NCBI GenBank assembly: GCA_044866775.1 | Contig: JBIOUG010000095.1 | Span: 1 to 64,000, forward strand | Direction: 5' to 3' | Length of the DNA stretch: 64,000 nucleotides | From: DASUNQ01 sp044866775 | GTDB taxonomy: Bacteria > Acidobacteriota > Thermoanaerobaculia > Multivoradales > UBA5704 | In this document: piece by piece, positions 62,763 through 64,000 of the stretch | Numbering within the stretch: position 1 is the first letter of the stretch | How the letters are laid out: every line of letters begins with the position of its first letter | Position numbers and translations under genes: made by a program | The notes under the pieces: model-generated | Databases searched by the model: none | What the model saw: the letters and a program-made list of their open reading frames with translations, nothing else | What the model was told of the DNA's origin: nothing

Positions 62763-62839
62763 GCTGGTGGCGGTCGCGCGGCGGCAAGGGGGCGGAAGCG
62801 TACCAGAGGTCCGAGCGCGCGCTCGCCAACGCCCGCAAA

Positions 62840-63406
62840 CTACTGCTTGAGCATGATCTGCCCGCCGCGGGCGCGGGCGTCGCCGATCGGCTGGAAGTCG
62901 AACTCCAGCTCTTGGCGTCCATCCTTGGGCTCGTTGACCGTGAGCGTGACCTTGCCGAAAGCCTCGATGTCGACCAAGTAGACCTGCGCTGCGCCGCGTT
63001 GCTCGACGTCGAGCGTGAAATCGTGGGGCTTGCCGTCGATCAAAACGCTACCTCCCGCCTCGATGGTGTCGCGCTGCACCCGGACCGGCATGGTGTACCA
63101 GCGCCAGAACCAGGTGAAGACGCGCTCGACGCCCGGGTGGATCGCCGTTCCAAGCCGTTCCGTGGAGAAAGGAATGAGGGGGTGAAGCGGCTCCGGGCCG
63201 GCTGGCTCGGGAGCTTCCAGGCTTGCACCACGTGGAAGGCAGCGCGTGCCGCCGCAGGCGTTGCAGTCGAGAGAGCAGTCGTCGTACTTGGCGCCCCCGA
63301 TGCAGTTGTAGCAGTCCTGGGTGTAAACGCACTTGAGGGAGCTCGCGAAGAGCGCCGGCGTGCCGGCCACCAGGAGGGAAGCTGTCAAGGCCAAGCGCCG
63401 AATCAT
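62840..63406 (-). CDS. Secreted Cys-rich hypothetical protein
   Basis: A 188-aa exported protein with signal peptide LALTASLLVAGTPALFASS. Six or seven Cys follow within 40 residues (KCVYTQDCYNCIGG, DDCSLDCNACGGTRC), suggesting disulphides or a metal site. The rest is a small beta-rich domain with VQRDTIEAGGSVLIDGKPHD. No family is recognised. AAGGAGG 8 nt before ATG 63406 supports the start. Confidence 0.72.
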   Translation of the reverse strand: MIRRLALTASLLVAGTPALFASSLKCVYTQDCYNCIGGAKYDDCSLDCNACGGTRCLPRGASLEAPEPAGPEPLHPLIPFSTERLGTAIHPGVERVFTWFWRWYTMPVRVQRDTIEAGGSVLIDGKPHDFTLDVEQRGAAQVYLVDIEAFGKVTLTVNEPKDGRQELEFDFQPIGDARARGGQIMLKQ

Positions 63407-63608
63407 CGGGCCGCCTCCTTCATCATCGGCGAAGAGACTACCACCCCGAGTGACTCCCAGCGGGGCCGGTGGGTCCGGCGCGGCGGGCGCCGGCGGCCAG
63501 GCGGTTCGGCGCCTGCGACAGCGCCGAGCCGGCCACGGACTTCGCGGTGGGCCGGCCGTTTCGGGAGCGCCGCCGCCGCGATGGCCTGTCACTTGGCGCC
63601 AACTCTCG

Positions 63609-63638
63609 TTGACACCAGCGGTTAAGCTGGTGTATCTA
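63609..63638 (+). promoter_or_regulatory. Promoter with a palindromic spacer upstream of the kinase-like gene
   Basis: TTGACA (63609-63614) and TATCTA (63633-63638) are 18 bp apart, the best -35 in the window. The palindrome ACACCAGC/GCTGGTGT (63612-63619 and 63626-63633) covers the spacer and could bind a repressor. The rest of the 323-nt gap 63407-63729 shows no gene. Confidence 0.55.
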
Positions 63639-63729
63639 GTCGCTAAATCCGTAACACCCCGCCGTGCCCCGGAAGCCGTCCCCTGAGTAGGCCGACGCCG
63701 GCAAGGCAGCGGCCCTGAAGGAGACGTAC

Positions 63730-64000
63730 ATGCAGATCCCGGAAGAGTTCGGCAACTACCTGCTCCTCAAGAAGCTCGCCGAGGACCCCCTGGGAGAGAC
63801 CTTCCGCGCCGGCAAGGTCGGCCGCGAGGGGCTCGAGCAGGTCGTGCTGCTGCGTGTCTTCAACGGCCGCGGCCTCGAAGGCGAGCGCTTGTGGCAGACG
63901 CTCTCCGGGCGCGCCGCCGTGCAGCAGGCGCTGCGCAGCCCCAACATCGGCACCGGCGCCGACCTCGGGCGGGTGCGCAACTACAGCTACGTCGCCTACG
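63730..64000 (+). CDS. Serine/threonine kinase-like protein, 5' part only
   Basis: The first 90 codons of a gene that runs off the window. FGNYLLLKKLAEDPLGETFR is a kinase N-lobe start, but the glycine loop is degenerate (EDPLGE rather than GxGxxG), and where VAIK is expected there is VVLLRVF with Arg in place of Lys. It may be a pseudokinase or a diverged kinase domain in a larger signalling protein. AAGGAG is 6 nt before the ATG. Confidence 0.65.
   Translation, partial: MQIPEEFGNYLLLKKLAEDPLGETFRAGKVGREGLEQVVLLRVFNGRGLEGERLWQTLSGRAAVQQALRSPNIGTGADLGRVRNYSYVAY

Overview
The window is about 70% G+C by impression and carries genes on both strands with short gaps. The likely host is a diderm (LptD, nucleotide-sugar genes) aerobe or microaerobe. 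A cytochrome operon joining alternative complex III to a caa3-type oxidase, a CRTAC-type FG-GAP protein, and TPR proteins with zinc-finger N-termini together suggest Acidobacteriota, perhaps the Thermoanaerobaculia. That is an inference from gene content, since no rRNA or tRNA gene is visible. Most of the window is chromosomal core sequence, cut by accessory patches at about 7.6-14.2 kb, 46.4-59.1 kb and 61.5-63.4 kb.

Layout. 0-7 kb: respiratory operon actE-actF-orf-sco-coxBACD, then an HD phosphohydrolase. 7.6-9.5 kb: decayed genes (frameshifted DUF4160, intact DUF2442, metalloprotease remnant). 9.6-14.2 kb: a TIR-STAND-TPR protein and a DUF4143 ATPase, divergent across an array of degenerate 20-bp repeats. 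14.1-17.8 kb: DNA polymerase I, a GlsB-like protein and a MoaB/Mog protein. 17.9-24.7 kb: FG-GAP/ASPIC protein, an adaptor with two ABC ATPases but no permease, and a DUF1232 protein. 24.8-28.2 kb: UbiA prenyltransferase, a fused phytol-kinase-like/DUF92 protein and an epimerase, all overlapping. 28.3-33.6 kb: a secreted protein and GDP-mannose and dTDP-rhamnose genes. 33.7-41.0 kb: a Hyf/Ehr-type membrane complex whose large subunit lacks the nickel-binding cysteines. 41.0-46.4 kb: lptD, thiolase, ruvX, mltG. 46.4-57.2 kb: a defence and addiction patch with an RHH gene and a broken DUF5655 partner, a SymE-like gene between strong hairpins, a type III restriction-modification pair, an unassigned two-gene cassette and a MazF-type pair. 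57.2-59.4 kb: decayed copies of a small gene cassette and a 21-bp repeat array. 59.4-64 kb: a pterin-dehydratase-like protein, a zinc-finger/TPR protein divergent from an XRE regulator, small membrane and secreted proteins, and the start of a kinase-like gene.

The most unusual signals are several families of palindromic elements, some lying inside reading frames. One family occurs at the 5' ends of actE and sco and as an inverted pair at 31.6 kb. A second, about 60 bp long, is carried in frame by a TPR gene and sits again upstream of a neighbouring gene. Two spacer-free arrays of degenerate 20-21 bp units share the core CCGGGCGCT. At least four genes have a -10-like hexamer 8-9 nt before the start codon, which points to leaderless transcripts. 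The best candidates for an undescribed system are the two-gene cassette behind the type III restriction genes (soluble protein of about 316 aa plus a 4-TM protein of 176 aa, with overlapping start and stop) and the cysteine-poor Ehr-like complex.
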